Made by a program: the position numbers and the translations under genes
Source of the DNA: Tychonema sp. LEGE 06208
Lineage (GTDB): Bacteria; Cyanobacteriota; Cyanobacteriia; Cyanobacteriales; Microcoleaceae
Direction: 5' to 3'
Length of the DNA: 64,000 bases
Assembly (NCBI RefSeq): GCF_015207505.1
Contig: NZ_JADEWT010000020.1
Coordinates: 1-64,000 of the forward strand
Notes under the pieces: generated by a model
Seen by the model: only the letters and a program-made list of their open reading frames with translations
What the model was told of the DNA's origin: nothing
The model's database searches: none
Shown: piece by piece, positions 7,900 through 17,306 of the stretch
How the letters are laid out: each line of letters begins with the position of its first letter
Numbering within the stretch: position 1 is the stretch's first letter

Positions 7900-9162
7900 T
7901 TGAATATTTTTAGGGACATCGAGCCCCAACGCAAACGCGGCTTGCTGACTTTATTTGCCGCAGGCTTGCTATTCTGGTCGAGTTTGGCTTCGCTGCTGCC
8001 AACTTTGCCACTATACGTTCAATCTGTGGGCGGTACAAAACAGCAAATTGGCTTTGTGATGGGTGCATTTGCGATCGGGCTTTTGCTGTCGAGGCCGCAG
8101 TTGGGAAAAATAGCCGACAGCAGGGGGCGAAAACAAGTTTTGCTGCTAGGGGTGTCAGTGGCTGCCGTTGCCCCCATAACCTACCTGTTCGCTAAATCTA
8201 TCCCCTTACTGTTATGTATCAGGGCTTTTCATGGCATTAGCATCGCCGCTTTTACCACAGCTTACAGCGCTTTGGTGACAGATTTGTCGCCCCCAGGAAA
8301 GCGGGGGGAATTAATCGGTTACATGAGTTTGGTAACTCCTATCGGTTTGGCCTTTGGCCCGGCGATTGGCGGCTTTGTGCAAGCTGGGCTCGGCTATCCT
8401 TTTTTGTTTGCGATGTCGGCGGCTTTAGCTACAATTGGTGTATTTCTGACTACCAAAATTGCCGAACCTAATTTTGCTGAGTTAACAAAATCCGATTCGC
8501 TATTTGAGGAAAAAAACCGCCAAAAATACTGGCAAATGTTGTGGAATCCCAGGGTGCGGATTCCGGCTTTGGTGTTATTGTTGGTTGGTTTGGTGTTCGG
8601 AACTTTGAGCACTTTTATGCCTTTGTTTCTCCAGGAAACTAAGGTTAATTTGAATCCGGGATTATTTTATTCTACGGGGGCTGTGGCTAGTTTCGGTGTG
8701 CGGTTGTTGACGGGGCGGGCTTCGGATAAATACGGGCGCGGTTTGTTTATTTCTGCGGGCTTGATCTGTTATTCCGTGTCGATGTTATTGTTGTATTTTG
8801 CTAACAACAGCAATGCTTTTTTGCTGGCAGCTTTGTTTGAAGGTGTGGCGGGCGGTACTGTGATGCCGATGATGGTGACGCTGATGTCGGACAGGTGCGA
8901 ACCTCAAGAAAGGGGCCGATTGTTTTCGCTTTGTATTGGCGGGTTTGATTTGGGAATTGCGCTGGCTGGCCCGATTTTAGGCTTTGCTGCTGAACAAGTC
9001 GGCTACAGAAATATGTTTGGTTTGGCGGCTGCTGTCAGTGTGTTAGCTTTCCTGATTTTTGTTACTTTGTCTAGCAAGAGTTTGTCTCATTCGCTGCAAT
9101 TTGCGATCGGTAGAGGCAAAGATGTTTATGCTTTGGTATCAATTCCGGTTGCACCGGAATGA
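7900..9162 (+). CDS. MFS transporter
   Basis: A 420-residue major facilitator protein with about twelve hydrophobic segments in two halves. The loop between helices 2 and 3 has the family motif GKIADSRGRKQVLLLG (a variant of GxxxDRxGRR), and its pseudo-repeat in the second half is TGRASDKYGRGLF. It resembles drug/metabolite exporters of the MDR type, but the substrate is not predictable. The start is a TTG at 7900 in a weak context (AAGGGAA upstream). The last residues, SIPVAPE, and the stop codon are read from an interspersed repeat (GTATCAATTCCGGTTGCA and on), so the native C terminus has been replaced or extended by repeat DNA. Confidence 0.87.
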   Translation: MNIFRDIEPQRKRGLLTLFAAGLLFWSSLASLLPTLPLYVQSVGGTKQQIGFVMGAFAIGLLLSRPQLGKIADSRGRKQVLLLGVSVAAVAPITYLFAKSIPLLLCIRAFHGISIAAFTTAYSALVTDLSPPGKRGELIGYMSLVTPIGLAFGPAIGGFVQAGLGYPFLFAMSAALATIGVFLTTKIAEPNFAELTKSDSLFEEKNRQKYWQMLWNPRVRIPALVLLLVGLVFGTLSTFMPLFLQETKVNLNPGLFYSTGAVASFGVRLLTGRASDKYGRGLFISAGLICYSVSMLLLYFANNSNAFLLAALFEGVAGGTVMPMMVTLMSDRCEPQERGRLFSLCIGGFDLGIALAGPILGFAAEQVGYRNMFGLAAAVSVLAFLIFVTLSSKSLSHSLQFAIGRGKDVYALVSIPVAPE

Positions 9163-9300
9163 TAGCAACTCAGGACACGGCAATGCCGTTTCCCTACCGC
9201 AAAATAATGGATAGTGAGGAGGACACGGCAATGCCGTTTCCCTACCGCAATTAATTGTAGGGACACGGCATTGCCGTGTCCCTAGGAGTTTCCCTACGAG
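9136..9300. repeat. Composite repeat block: palindromic-element end plus three GACACGGCA palindromes
   Basis: Starts with GTATCAATTCCGGTTGCA (9136-9153), which overlaps the 3' end of the MFS gene. Two direct copies of AGGACACGGCAATGCCGTTT with their continuation follow (9172-9202 and 9220-9250), then a more symmetrical palindrome centred near 9271 (AGGGACACGGCATTGCCGTG and on). The block fills the space between the MFS gene and tRNA-Arg. Confidence 0.75.
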
Positions 9301-9317
9301 GATTTATCGATTTAAAA

Positions 9318-9391
9318 TGGGCTTGGAGGGATTCGAACCCCCGACCTCATGGTTCGTAGCCATGCACTCTATCCAACTAAGCTACAAGCCC
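9318..9391 (-). tRNA. tRNA-Arg (anticodon ACG)
   Basis: Read on the minus strand the gene folds as a full 74-base cloverleaf. The acceptor stem is GGGCTTG/CAAGCCC, with discriminator A. The D arm is present (TAGCTTAGTTGGATAGAGTG region). The anticodon stem CATGG/CCATG flanks the loop CTACGAA with anticodon ACG, and the T loop is GGTTCGAATCC. CCA is not encoded. ACG reads CGU/CGC/CGA after A34 is deaminated to inosine. The gene lies between a repeat block and moaC, convergent with moaC's upstream side. Confidence 0.96.
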
Positions 9392-9469
9392 CTGTCGAGT
9401 TTAGATTTAATCTAAAATTGATTAACTTCTTTTCTCACAGAATCTAACAGTAACACCATTACCAAAATA

Positions 9470-9991
9470 ATGCAAGACCTTTCTCAAAATATTTCTAAAT
9501 TGCCCGATCGCCCGCAGCTAACTCACCTCGACAACAGCGGGGAAGCCCAAATGGTGGACGTTTCGGCGAAAGTGGCAACTGTGCGGCAAGCTGTAGCCGC
9601 GGGGCGGGTGCGGATGTCGGCGGAGACGTTTGCTGCCATTGAAGCGGGGAATGCGCCGAAAGGGGATGTGTTGGGCACTGCGAGGCTGGCTGGGATTATG
9701 GCGGCTAAGCAGACGGCGCATTTGATTCCTCTGTGTCACCCTCTGCCCTTGAGTAGCGTTGAGGTGCAGGTGATACCGGATGCTGGGTTGCCGGGGTATC
9801 AAATTCGGGCGACGGTGAAGATTAAGGCGGAAACTGGGGTGGAAATGGAGGCGCTGACGGCGGTTTCGGTGGCGGCGCTGACTTTGTACGATATGGCGAA
9901 GGCCTTGTCCAAGTCGATCGCCATTGAATCGATTCGTCTGGTAAGCAAAAGCGGTGGCAAATCAGGGGATTATGAAAATTTAGATGCGTAA
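9470..9991 (+). CDS. moaC: Cyclic pyranopterin monophosphate synthase MoaC
   Basis: A 173-residue enzyme of molybdenum cofactor synthesis that, with MoaA, converts GTP to cyclic pyranopterin monophosphate. Signature segments are present: [18 protein letters not shown] at the start of the domain, [17 protein letters not shown] with the active-site LCHPL, and the helix [20 protein letters not shown] with its catalytic Asp near YDM. The C terminus keeps SGGKSGDY. The length is normal for stand-alone MoaC. No other moa gene is adjacent, which is common in cyanobacteria. Confidence 0.95.
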   Translation: MQDLSQNISKLPDRPQLTHLDNSGEAQMVDVSAKVATVRQAVAAGRVRMSAETFAAIEAGNAPKGDVLGTARLAGIMAAKQTAHLIPLCHPLPLSSVEVQVIPDAGLPGYQIRATVKIKAETGVEMEALTAVSVAALTLYDMAKALSKSIAIESIRLVSKSGGKSGDYENLDA

Positions 9992-10079
9992 GTTTCCACT
10001 CTTGAGAGGGATGCAGAATTAAAAAAGCTGCGCTTAAGATTAAAATAGGCACAGAACTACTAATATCATGTGAAAAACT

Positions 10080-10337
10080 ATGCCTCCTCGTTGGCCCCGC
10101 AAACCCGATCGCAACGATCCAGAGTACCGCCGTTTAGATGACCGGATGAATTTTGCTATCCATGTCGGTCTTTTTTCTGCTACCAATTCTGTTTTGTGGT
10201 TTGTTCACAATTTGCAAAAGGCTGATTGGCCTTGGGCAATTTCGGTAACGGGTGGATGGGCTCTAGTAGTTTTGGCCCACGCGATTTTCATTTTTGCGAT
10301 CGCCGATTATGCGCCCGTCACCAAAGATTCTGGCTGA
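10080..10337 (+). CDS. Small 2TM-domain membrane protein
   Basis: An 85-residue protein with two hydrophobic helices (about residues 25-44, HVGLFSATNSVLWFVHN, and 51-75, WAISVTGGWALVVLAHAIFI) joined by a short loop, preceded by a basic/proline-rich segment MPPRWPRKPDRNDPEYRRLD. The arrangement matches the bacterial 2TM-domain family, whose function is unknown. It lies 88 bases after moaC and 63 bases before a DUF3181 gene, all on the plus strand, and may share a transcript with the latter. Confidence 0.75.
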   Translation: MPPRWPRKPDRNDPEYRRLDDRMNFAIHVGLFSATNSVLWFVHNLQKADWPWAISVTGGWALVVLAHAIFIFAIADYAPVTKDSG

Positions 10338-10400
10338 AGGCAGTTGTCGGCGATCGGTTAACTTTTTTTGACGGATCACCAATAACGTTCTGCTTTTTAT

Positions 10401-10703
10401 ATGGCTAATACTACTCAGGCGATCGAATCCTTAGCAGCCGAAATCGGCGAAAATGTCTACATTGACATTGCCAAGTGGCATTTGTATCTCCGCGATGCCC
10501 ACCTGCATACGGTGGTTGCCCAACAACTTTATTCAATGCTGGAAAAGGGCAATTTAGATACTGACAAAGTTGAAGGAGTTTTGCAAGGAATTTCCATCAA
10601 GTTGGGCGGCGGCAAGCGAGAAGTACCGCTGGCCGATTTGATTCCGATGCAGTGTCAAGTTAAGTTGATGGATGTTTTGGAGGAATTTCAGCGGAAGATG
10701 TGA
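10401..10703 (+). CDS. DUF3181 family protein
   Basis: A 100-residue soluble protein I recognise as DUF3181, a small family conserved in cyanobacteria. Characteristic stretches are ENVYIDIAKWHLYLRDAHLH and the C-terminal PMQCQVKLMDVLEEFQ. No function is established to my knowledge. It ends 22 bases before a strong bidirectional terminator that separates it from the convergent giant exoprotein gene. Confidence 0.8.
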   Translation: MANTTQAIESLAAEIGENVYIDIAKWHLYLRDAHLHTVVAQQLYSMLEKGNLDTDKVEGVLQGISIKLGGGKREVPLADLIPMQCQVKLMDVLEEFQRKM

Positions 10704-10725
10704 TATCAATTGTTGATTTGGATTT

Positions 10726-10767
10726 AAGTGCGATCGCCCTTTGTGGATTTAATGGGCGATCGCACTT
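10726..10767. terminator. Bidirectional terminator with HIP1-containing stem
   Basis: AAGTGCGATCGCCC (10726-10739) and GGGCGATCGCACTT (10754-10767) are perfect 14-bp complements with a 14-base loop and T-rich flanks. It lies between convergent genes and would serve both. The stem contains the cyanobacterial HIP1 core. Confidence 0.85.
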
Positions 10768-10778
10768 TTCATTCTTCC

Positions 10779-13700
10779 CTAAACCAGCATGAAGTTAGCC
10801 GCTGTCAGTGAATTGGCACTCACTCCAATCATCACACCTAACTCTTCTCCTGTCAAGGCATTTTTGATAATTGTACCTTGAGTATTTTGAGTTATTGCTA
10901 ACTGGCTAAAGCTCAAACCTCCGCTTAGTGCGATCGAATCTTGACCTGCGGTAAAATCAGCGATAACATCAAATCCTTGACCTGCATTTAAGACAAAGAT
11001 ATCATTGCCGCTACCGCCAATCAAACTATCATTTCCCAAATCTCCGTAAAGAATATCAGAGCCTTTTCCCCCCAGGAGAGTATCGTTATCTTCCCCGCCG
11101 TAAAGAGTATCATTTCCTTCACAGCCTCCCAAGATATCTGCGCCTTCATTACCGCTAATGAAATCATTACCTTCACCCCCACAGATGGTATCCGAACCCT
11201 CGTTTCCTAACAAGTAATCATCTCCCTCACTGCCCAGGATTATGTCATCACCTTTGCCTCCAAATAAGCTGTCATCACCCTTACCGCCGTCGATGAAATC
11301 ATCATTTCTGTTCCCATAAACGATGTCGTCACCTTCGCGGCTATTTAGGTCATCATTACCTTTGCCTCCAAAGATTAAATCGTTGCCCAAGTTGCCAAGA
11401 ACAATGTCATTATTTTCATCTCCAAATAAGATGTCATCACCTGTGCCACCGCTGATAAAATCATTGCCTTTGTTGCCGTTGAGGATGTCGCTGCTATCGC
11501 CACCATATAAGTTGTCATCCCCGGATTTGGCATCGAATATATTGCCCGTGTTGCTGCCGAGAAATTCATCATTTTCGGCAGTGCCTATTTGAATGCCCGG
11601 TACACCGAGTATGGTGTTTTCAACTGAATTCGGTTGGTTTAAATTGGGATAGTCAATGTCATCGCAGATGCAGTCATTGTTGGGGATGTTATTAGTTATT
11701 GGTGTGGGCGTTACCGCTATTGTTGGCGTGGGTGTGGGCGTTTCCGGAGGTGTTGGTGTTGGTGCGGGTGTTGGCGTTACGAATGGTACAGGAGTTGGTA
11801 TTGGTGTTGGTATTGGCGTTACGAATGGTGCAGGAGTTGGTGTTGGTGCAGGAGTTGGTGTTGTTACAGGTGCGGGAGTTGGTGTTGTTACAGGTGCAGG
11901 AGTTGGTGTTGTTACAGGTGCAGGAGTTGGTGTTGTTACAGGTACAGGAGTTGGTGTTGTTACAGGTGCAGGAGTTGGTGTTGTTACAGGTGCAGGAGTT
12001 GGTGTTGTTACAGGTGCAGGAGTTGGTGTTGTTACAGGTGCAGGAGTTGGTGTTGTTACAGGTGCAGGAGTTGGTGTTGTTACCGCAACATTAACGTTAA
12101 AAGTTCCTAAACTAGCAGCAACAGCCTGATTTCCAAGTGCATCTTTAACCTGACTTGCTTGCAGATTAACAGTGTAAGTTCCATTATCAGCACTATCCCA
12201 ACTTCCCCCTGGCGGAGTCAACGAATAACTTGCTGTCCGAGGCGTACCATTACTATTAGTATCGACACTGACAAATTGTGCAGGAATAGCACCACCTGAC
12301 CAATTTACAACAAGATCGGAATTATCTAAACTGGTAACATCAATTCCATTACTATCACTGAAAGTAACTGTCAATGTCTGACTTGTACCGTCGGCTGTAG
12401 TAATGTCAGCAATTGCTGCCAAGTTAGCCGTAGGTGGAGTGACATCAACAATAGGTGTGGTGATATTAGCAGTGCGAGTCAGTTGCGTGGCTGCGGTATT
12501 GTTATTACCTGCTGTATCTGTGGCTTGGGCTGCGGGAATATCAACGGTGACATTACCAGTAGCAGCGGGAGTGACATCAAAGGTGTAAGTTTTGGCATCA
12601 ACTTTCACAAAGTTACTGACATTCGCATTGGCTACGGTGATATCAGTATTATCAAACCCGGTGACATCTTCATTAAAGGTAGCAGTAACGCTAAATAAAC
12701 CAGTTACTGTTGGTGTTGAAGTTGATGTTAAGGCAACTGTGGGTGGGGTGATGTCAGGTGTGGTGATATTAGCAGTGCGAGTCAGTTGCGTGGCTGCGGT
12801 ATTGTTATTACCTGCTGTATCTGTGGCTTGGGCTGCGGGAATATCAACGGTGACATTACCAGTAGCAGTTGGTGTAACGGTGAAATTATAAGTTGTACCA
12901 GTACCTGTAAATCCACTAACAGTGCCGTTAGCAACAGTCACGTCAGTGTCGGTAAATCCTGTGACGGTTTCGCTGAATGTTGCTGTTACTAAAAATGGTG
13001 CGTTTGTGGTGGTTGGGGATGTTGATGTTAGGGCTACTGTTGGTGCGGTGATATCGGCAGTGCGAGTCAGTTGCGTGGCTGCGGTATTGTTGTTACCAGC
13101 GGTATCTGTGGCTTGGGCTGCGGGAATATCTACGGTGACATTACCAGTAGCAGTTGGTGTAACGGTGAAATTATAAGTTGTACCAGTACCTGTAAATCCA
13201 CTAACAGTGCCGTTAGCAACAGTCACGTCAGTGTCGGTAAATCCTGTGACGGTTTCGCTGAATGTTGCTGTGACTAAAAATGGTGCGTTTGTGGTTGTTG
13301 GTGAAGTTGATGTTAGGGCGACTGTGGGTGCGGTAATATCGGCAGTGCGAGTTAATTGCGTGGCTGCGGTATTGTTGTTACCTGCTGTATCTGTGGCTTG
13401 GGCTGCGGGAATATCAACGGTGACATTACCAGTAGCAGTTGGTGTAACTGTAAAAGTATAAGTTGTTCCGCTACCCGTGAAACCGCTAATCGTACTGTTA
13501 GTTAGATTAATGTCGCTGGCTATAAATCCGGTGACGCTTTCACTGAATGTTGCTGTGACTAAAAATGGTGCGTTTGTGGTTGTTGGGGATGTTGATGTTA
13601 GGGCGACTGTTGGTACAACGGTGTCTACAATTATGGCTTTGCTATCTGCTAAAGATTGTCCCGTAGGAATCGTTAAAGTTGCATTATTGACCGCAGCATC

Positions 13701-16616
13701 TCTTAATGTTGCACCGACTGCTAAGGTGATCCCAGTTGAGTTGAGATCCGTGCTGTTTTGTCCTGCTGTTGGAGTGTAAGTACCCACAGCAGATGTGCCT
13801 GTGAAAGGTGCAATAGTAACAGTGCCGCCTGTGTCTAAGGCGACACTCATGTTACCGCCTGCTAAGGTAACTGCTTCGCTGAAGTTGACGGTGAGGTTGA
13901 TGTTGCCAGAAGTGCCGTAACTGCCGTCGGCGGTGGTAGAGGTGACGCTGGTAACAGTTGGGACAATTCCATCTATTACTATTGCCTTATTCGCACCTAA
14001 AGAATTCGCCGCGCCGGGAGTGGGTAAGGTTAAGATCGCATCAGCAGTGGCAGCATTCTTAATAGTACCGCCGCTTAAAGATAAGGCAGTTGTGGAAAGA
14101 TAGTCTAAGTCAGCGCTGTTATCGCCTGCTGCTACTGCGTACCGGAATGTCAAGGTGTTGCTACCTGTTCCTGAAAGATAACTGGCGACGGGTGTTGCAC
14201 CTGCTAAACTTAGTTGCGGCGTACCCGTGACGTTGACTATTTCAGAGAATTGAACGGTGATATCGATGTTTGTGCCGATGCCGTAAGTCCCGTCTGCGGT
14301 GGCTGAACTGACGCTGGTAATGGTGGGGACGGGGTTAACGGTGATATTGGCGGTTTCGGTAACGCTGCTGAAAACGCTGGATGTGGTGTTATTGGTTTGG
14401 TCTGTGGTGTAGTTAGCGGTAGTGCCATTGGTTCCAACTATTCGATCCCAGGCGGCAAAGGTAATGGCGTTGGCGACAGTACCGCTGTAACCTGTATTGG
14501 GAACAAACCGGAGTTTTGTATTAGCATCACTAGCTAATAGTAAGGCGTTGGTGGCAGAAACGGCTGGGGCGTTTGTCCAGGTTGTGCCACTGTTGGTAGT
14601 GTATTGCCAAGTGCCGTTAGCGGTGTCTAAGGCGCTGATGGCGATGCCTTGGGATGCGCTGGCGTTGGGATCGGTGATTTTTGTGCCGCCGAGGTTGGCG
14701 ATGATGGTGGAGATTAGTGTGCCTGTGCTGGCGCTGTCGTTTTGGTTTTGGGCGTTGAGGGTGGGTGTGCCGGAATTATCGAGGGCGGGGGAGTCGTTGA
14801 CGAGGACGGTGACGGTGGTGGGGGTGGAGACGATGCCGTCAGTGGCGGTGTATTGAAAGGTGTCTAGGCCGTTGAAGTTGGCGTTGGGGGTGTAGAGTAT
14901 GTCTCTTTTGGGGTCGATCGCGATCGCATAGACAGCACCATTCGCATTCGGGTCAAAGGTAGCATGAGCGACACCGGTTGTGGGGTCTAATTTGGCGATA
15001 CGGTTGCGAGGTTGTCCACCGATGCTGTTGAAATCGCCGCCTACTATAGGGTTGCCATTGCTGTCTATGGCGAGTTCTCTGACATAACTATCCGCATTCG
15101 GGTTGAAGGTGGCATCGGCAAGACCAGTTGTGGGGTCTAATTTGGCGATACGGTTGCGGGGTTGTCCGCCGATATTGGTGAAATTACCACCCACTATGGG
15201 GTTGCCACTGCTGTCTATGGCGATCACCTGAACAAAACTATTCGCATTTGGGTTGAAGGTAGCATGGGCAAGACCAGTTGTGGGGTCTAATTTGGCGATA
15301 CGGTTGCGGGGTTGTCCGCCGATGTTGGTGAAATTGTCACCCACTATGGGTTTGCCACTGCTGTTTATGGCTATCGCACCAACCAAATCATTCGCATTTG
15401 GGTTGAAGGTAGCATTGGCAAGACCAGTTGTGGGGTCTAATTTGGCGATACGGTTGCGGGGTTGTCCGCCGATGTTGGTGAAAGTGCCGCCCACTATGGG
15501 GTTGCCACTGCTGTCTATGGCGATCGCATAGACACCAAGATTCGCATTTGGGTTGAAGGTGGCATCGGCAAGACCAGTTGTGGGGTCTAATTTGGCGATA
15601 CGGTTGCGGGGTTGTCCGCCGATGTTGGTGAAAGTGCCGCCCACTACGGGGTTGCCACTGCTGTCTATGGCGATCGCATTGACAAAACTATTCGCATTCG
15701 GGTTGAAGGCAGCATCGGCAAGACCAGTTGTGGGGTCTAATTTGGCGATACGGTTGCGGGGTTGTCCGCCGATGTCAGTGAAATCGCCGCCCACTATGAG
15801 GTTGCCATTGCTGTCTATGGCGAGCTCATAGACATCACTATTCGCATTCGGGTTGAAGGTGCTATCCACCGTCCCATCGCTATTCAACCGAGCGATACTA
15901 TTGCGTGTAGTACCGCTGATGGTGGTGAAACTGCCGCCCACATAAATCGCGTCATTAATACTCGCTGTGCCGTTGGTGGGGGCAGTAACGATGCTTTGGA
16001 CGTTCAGCCTTCCGGTGCCGGTGTCGTTGGCTAAAACATTGATCTGCGTGGAAGTTGGTGCTCCACTGACGAGGATACCTTTGTTATCTGCCACTCCTGT
16101 TGGTGCTAGGGTGTAGCTGTAGTTGGGAACATTCAAGGGTTGGGTTTCTATATTCCCTAGTTTTACTTCTAATTCCCAGTCTCCGCCTAATTCAGCGCTG
16201 CCGGTAGGGTTAGCTGAGGCGGCGATGTTGGCCTCAGTGATTTCACTCAATCGCTTGACGAAATTTTTGCCCGCTTCTCCTTTTGCTACTTCGCATCCAT
16301 AGAGTAGGATATCTCCGTTTTCTGTTAGGGCATTTCCCCACTGTTTTAGCCGATCGCTGAAATTTTCTAGGTTATTCTGATTGAGTACGTCAGTACCGAG
16401 TTTTAAACTGCCTTCGCTGCCGTGAGAAAGGATATGTACGGCTTCAATATCTTTTTGAGCTGCTAAGGCGTTAGTAATTTGCTCAATACTGCTGCTTTTG
16501 TCATCTAAAATGACTATTTTGGCGTTAGCATCTGCGCCGTCTATCAGATTTTGATAATTCTGTACAGAGGAGTCAACGAAAATAACTTGCTTGTTCGCGG
16601 TTAATAAATTCATCAT
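10779..16616 (-). CDS. Giant repeat exoprotein: DUF4347, delta-60 propeller, Ig-like repeats, Thr-Pro stalk, RTX
   Basis: A 1945-residue secreted protein. Residues 1-170 form a DUF4347 domain ([29 protein letters not shown]), typical of the N terminus of giant cyanobacterial exoproteins. About residues 225-575 are seven 50-residue delta-60 repeats ([20 protein letters not shown]). These are followed by Ig-like/Big-type domains, three of them almost identical (near 970-1290), then a stalk of TPTPAPVT repeats (about 1510-1640). The C terminus has about 18 RTX nonapeptides ([16 protein letters not shown]) and a closing segment as in type I secretion substrates. There is no Sec signal. RTX motifs bind calcium outside the cell, and export by a TolC-dependent ABC system is inferred. 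A surface adhesin or gliding-related role is plausible but unproven. Confidence 0.9.
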   Translation of the reverse strand: MMNLLTANKQVIFVDSSVQNYQNLIDGADANAKIVILDDKSSSIEQITNALAAQKDIEAVHILSHGSEGSLKLGTDVLNQNNLENFSDRLKQWGNALTENGDILLYGCEVAKGEAGKNFVKRLSEITEANIAASANPTGSAELGGDWELEVKLGNIETQPLNVPNYSYTLAPTGVADNKGILVSGAPTSTQINVLANDTGTGRLNVQSIVTAPTNGTASINDAIYVGGSFTTISGTTRNSIARLNSDGTVDSTFNPNANSDVYELAIDSNGNLIVGGDFTDIGGQPRNRIAKLDPTTGLADAAFNPNANSFVNAIAIDSSGNPVVGGTFTNIGGQPRNRIAKLDPTTGLADATFNPNANLGVYAIAIDSSGNPIVGGTFTNIGGQPRNRIAKLDPTTGLANATFNPNANDLVGAIAINSSGKPIVGDNFTNIGGQPRNRIAKLDPTTGLAHATFNPNANSFVQVIAIDSSGNPIVGGNFTNIGGQPRNRIAKLDPTTGLADATFNPNADSYVRELAIDSNGNPIVGGDFNSIGGQPRNRIAKLDPTTGVAHATFDPNANGAVYAIAIDPKRDILYTPNANFNGLDTFQYTATDGIVSTPTTVTVLVNDSPALDNSGTPTLNAQNQNDSASTGTLISTIIANLGGTKITDPNASASQGIAISALDTANGTWQYTTNSGTTWTNAPAVSATNALLLASDANTKLRFVPNTGYSGTVANAITFAAWDRIVGTNGTTANYTTDQTNNTTSSVFSSVTETANITVNPVPTITSVSSATADGTYGIGTNIDITVQFSEIVNVTGTPQLSLAGATPVASYLSGTGSNTLTFRYAVAAGDNSADLDYLSTTALSLSGGTIKNAATADAILTLPTPGAANSLGANKAIVIDGIVPTVTSVTSTTADGSYGTSGNINLTVNFSEAVTLAGGNMSVALDTGGTVTIAPFTGTSAVGTYTPTAGQNSTDLNSTGITLAVGATLRDAAVNNATLTIPTGQSLADSKAIIVDTVVPTVALTSTSPTTTNAPFLVTATFSESVTGFIASDINLTNSTISGFTGSGTTYTFTVTPTATGNVTVDIPAAQATDTAGNNNTAATQLTRTADITAPTVALTSTSPTTTNAPFLVTATFSETVTGFTDTDVTVANGTVSGFTGTGTTYNFTVTPTATGNVTVDIPAAQATDTAGNNNTAATQLTRTADITAPTVALTSTSPTTTNAPFLVTATFSETVTGFTDTDVTVANGTVSGFTGTGTTYNFTVTPTATGNVTVDIPAAQATDTAGNNNTAATQLTRTANITTPDITPPTVALTSTSTPTVTGLFSVTATFNEDVTGFDNTDITVANANVSNFVKVDAKTYTFDVTPAATGNVTVDIPAAQATDTAGNNNTAATQLTRTANITTPIVDVTPPTANLAAIADITTADGTSQTLTVTFSDSNGIDVTSLDNSDLVVNWSGGAIPAQFVSVDTNSNGTPRTASYSLTPPGGSWDSADNGTYTVNLQASQVKDALGNQAVAASLGTFNVNVAVTTPTPAPVTTPTPAPVTTPTPAPVTTPTPAPVTTPTPAPVTTPTPVPVTTPTPAPVTTPTPAPVTTPTPAPVTTPTPAPTPTPAPFVTPIPTPIPTPVPFVTPTPAPTPTPPETPTPTPTIAVTPTPITNNIPNNDCICDDIDYPNLNQPNSVENTILGVPGIQIGTAENDEFLGSNTGNIFDAKSGDDNLYGGDSSDILNGNKGNDFISGGTGDDILFGDENNDIVLGNLGNDLIFGGKGNDDLNSREGDDIVYGNRNDDFIDGGKGDDSLFGGKGDDIILGSEGDDYLLGNEGSDTICGGEGNDFISGNEGADILGGCEGNDTLYGGEDNDTLLGGKGSDILYGDLGNDSLIGGSGNDIFVLNAGQGFDVIADFTAGQDSIALSGGLSFSQLAITQNTQGTIIKNALTGEELGVMIGVSANSLTAANFMLV
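11697..12087. repeat. 24-bp tandem repeat encoding the TPTPAPVT stalk
   Basis: About ten near-identical 24-base units (plus strand GGTGCAGGAGTTGGTGTTGT and four more bases) followed by shorter degenerate copies. On the minus strand they encode Thr-Pro-Thr-Pro-Ala-Pro-Val-Thr. Copy number is likely unstable. Confidence 0.9.
12440..13640. repeat. About 285-bp tandem repeats encoding Ig-like domains
   Basis: Four consecutive units share long identical stretches (for example GTGGCTGCGGTATTGTT and GGGCTGCGGGAATATC recur near 12490, 12790, 13076 and 13361). The spacing is about 285-300 bases, one 95-residue Ig-like domain each. The near identity at DNA level implies recent duplication or gene conversion. 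Confidence 0.88.
14894..15944. repeat. 150-bp tandem repeats encoding seven delta-60 blades
   Basis: Seven units of 150 bases. The internal five are nearly identical (plus strand CGGTTGCGGGGTTGTCCGCC recurs every 150 bases). Each encodes one 50-residue delta-60 unit of the giant exoprotein. Confidence 0.92.
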
Positions 16617-17306
16617 TCCTGAAATCTTTTTATCTATCGTTTACATCCAAGTTTCTGTGTCCCAAAATCACCCTTCCAAGGAGGACTTTAAGAGTGTTTC
16701 GGTTCCGCAAATTCACTTAAAAGGGGATAATTAACAGTGTTTTGCTCCGTAAATCCACTTAAAAAGGTTGATTTGAAAAGGATTATTTTCACTGTAAATC
16801 CACTGAAAAAGAGTGATTTTAAGAGAGATGGCACTGCTATTTGTTGGCTATATCTAAAATGATAAGCCATCACGTTACTCAAATAAATCGGGATGTAAAA
16901 TTGTTATAGCATTTCTCATTTGAGTGAAGTACAGATGTCCAGTAGGGACAGGGCTTGGCCTAAGTCCCTACAGCCGTCTGCTGTATTTCATCCGATTGAG
17001 AAGTGTTATATATCGTTCCGCTGGATCATTAAATAAATAACAATTAACACAGAACACTCGTTTTCTTCGCTCATGGCTTCTAATATTCGATCGACTTGCG
17101 CCCCCACTGGGCTAGTCATAGAAGCGTGAAAACCGTACCATTATATCGTACAGTCGGAAAGCTAGAGATCGCTCACTTAATTACTCGGGAATTTTTACCG
17201 CAGATGTCGGCGGATATACGCGGATGGACGCGGATAATTGTTGATTTGGGTTTAAGGGCGATCGCGCTTTTGTTGATTCCTTGTATCTGCCGAAAATTTA
17301 TGATAT
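16617..17306. other. Intergenic region between the giant exoprotein gene and murJ
   Basis: No supported gene. At 16686-16830 there are three degenerate copies of a roughly 55-base unit with the core GTAAATCCACTTAAAA, on the upstream side of the exoprotein gene. A repeat near 16940-16975 (AGTAGGGACAGGG ... GTCCCTAC) resembles the palindrome family seen elsewhere. The segment 17196-17240 has the common CGCAGATG...CGGATGGACGCGGA boilerplate also seen near 19970. The exoprotein promoter should lie at the left of this region. Confidence 0.5.

Noticed and set aside
11656-12129. Plus-strand open frames of Val/Gly repeats
   Set aside because: They are antisense shadows of the 24-bp Thr-Pro repeat of the giant exoprotein; low-complexity repeats keep several frames open by chance.
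16688-16882. Minus-strand 64-codon frame with three similar segments (SGFTVK, SGFTEQ, SEFAEP)
   Set aside because: The similarity comes from a degenerate three-copy DNA repeat; there is no ribosome site and no recognisable family.
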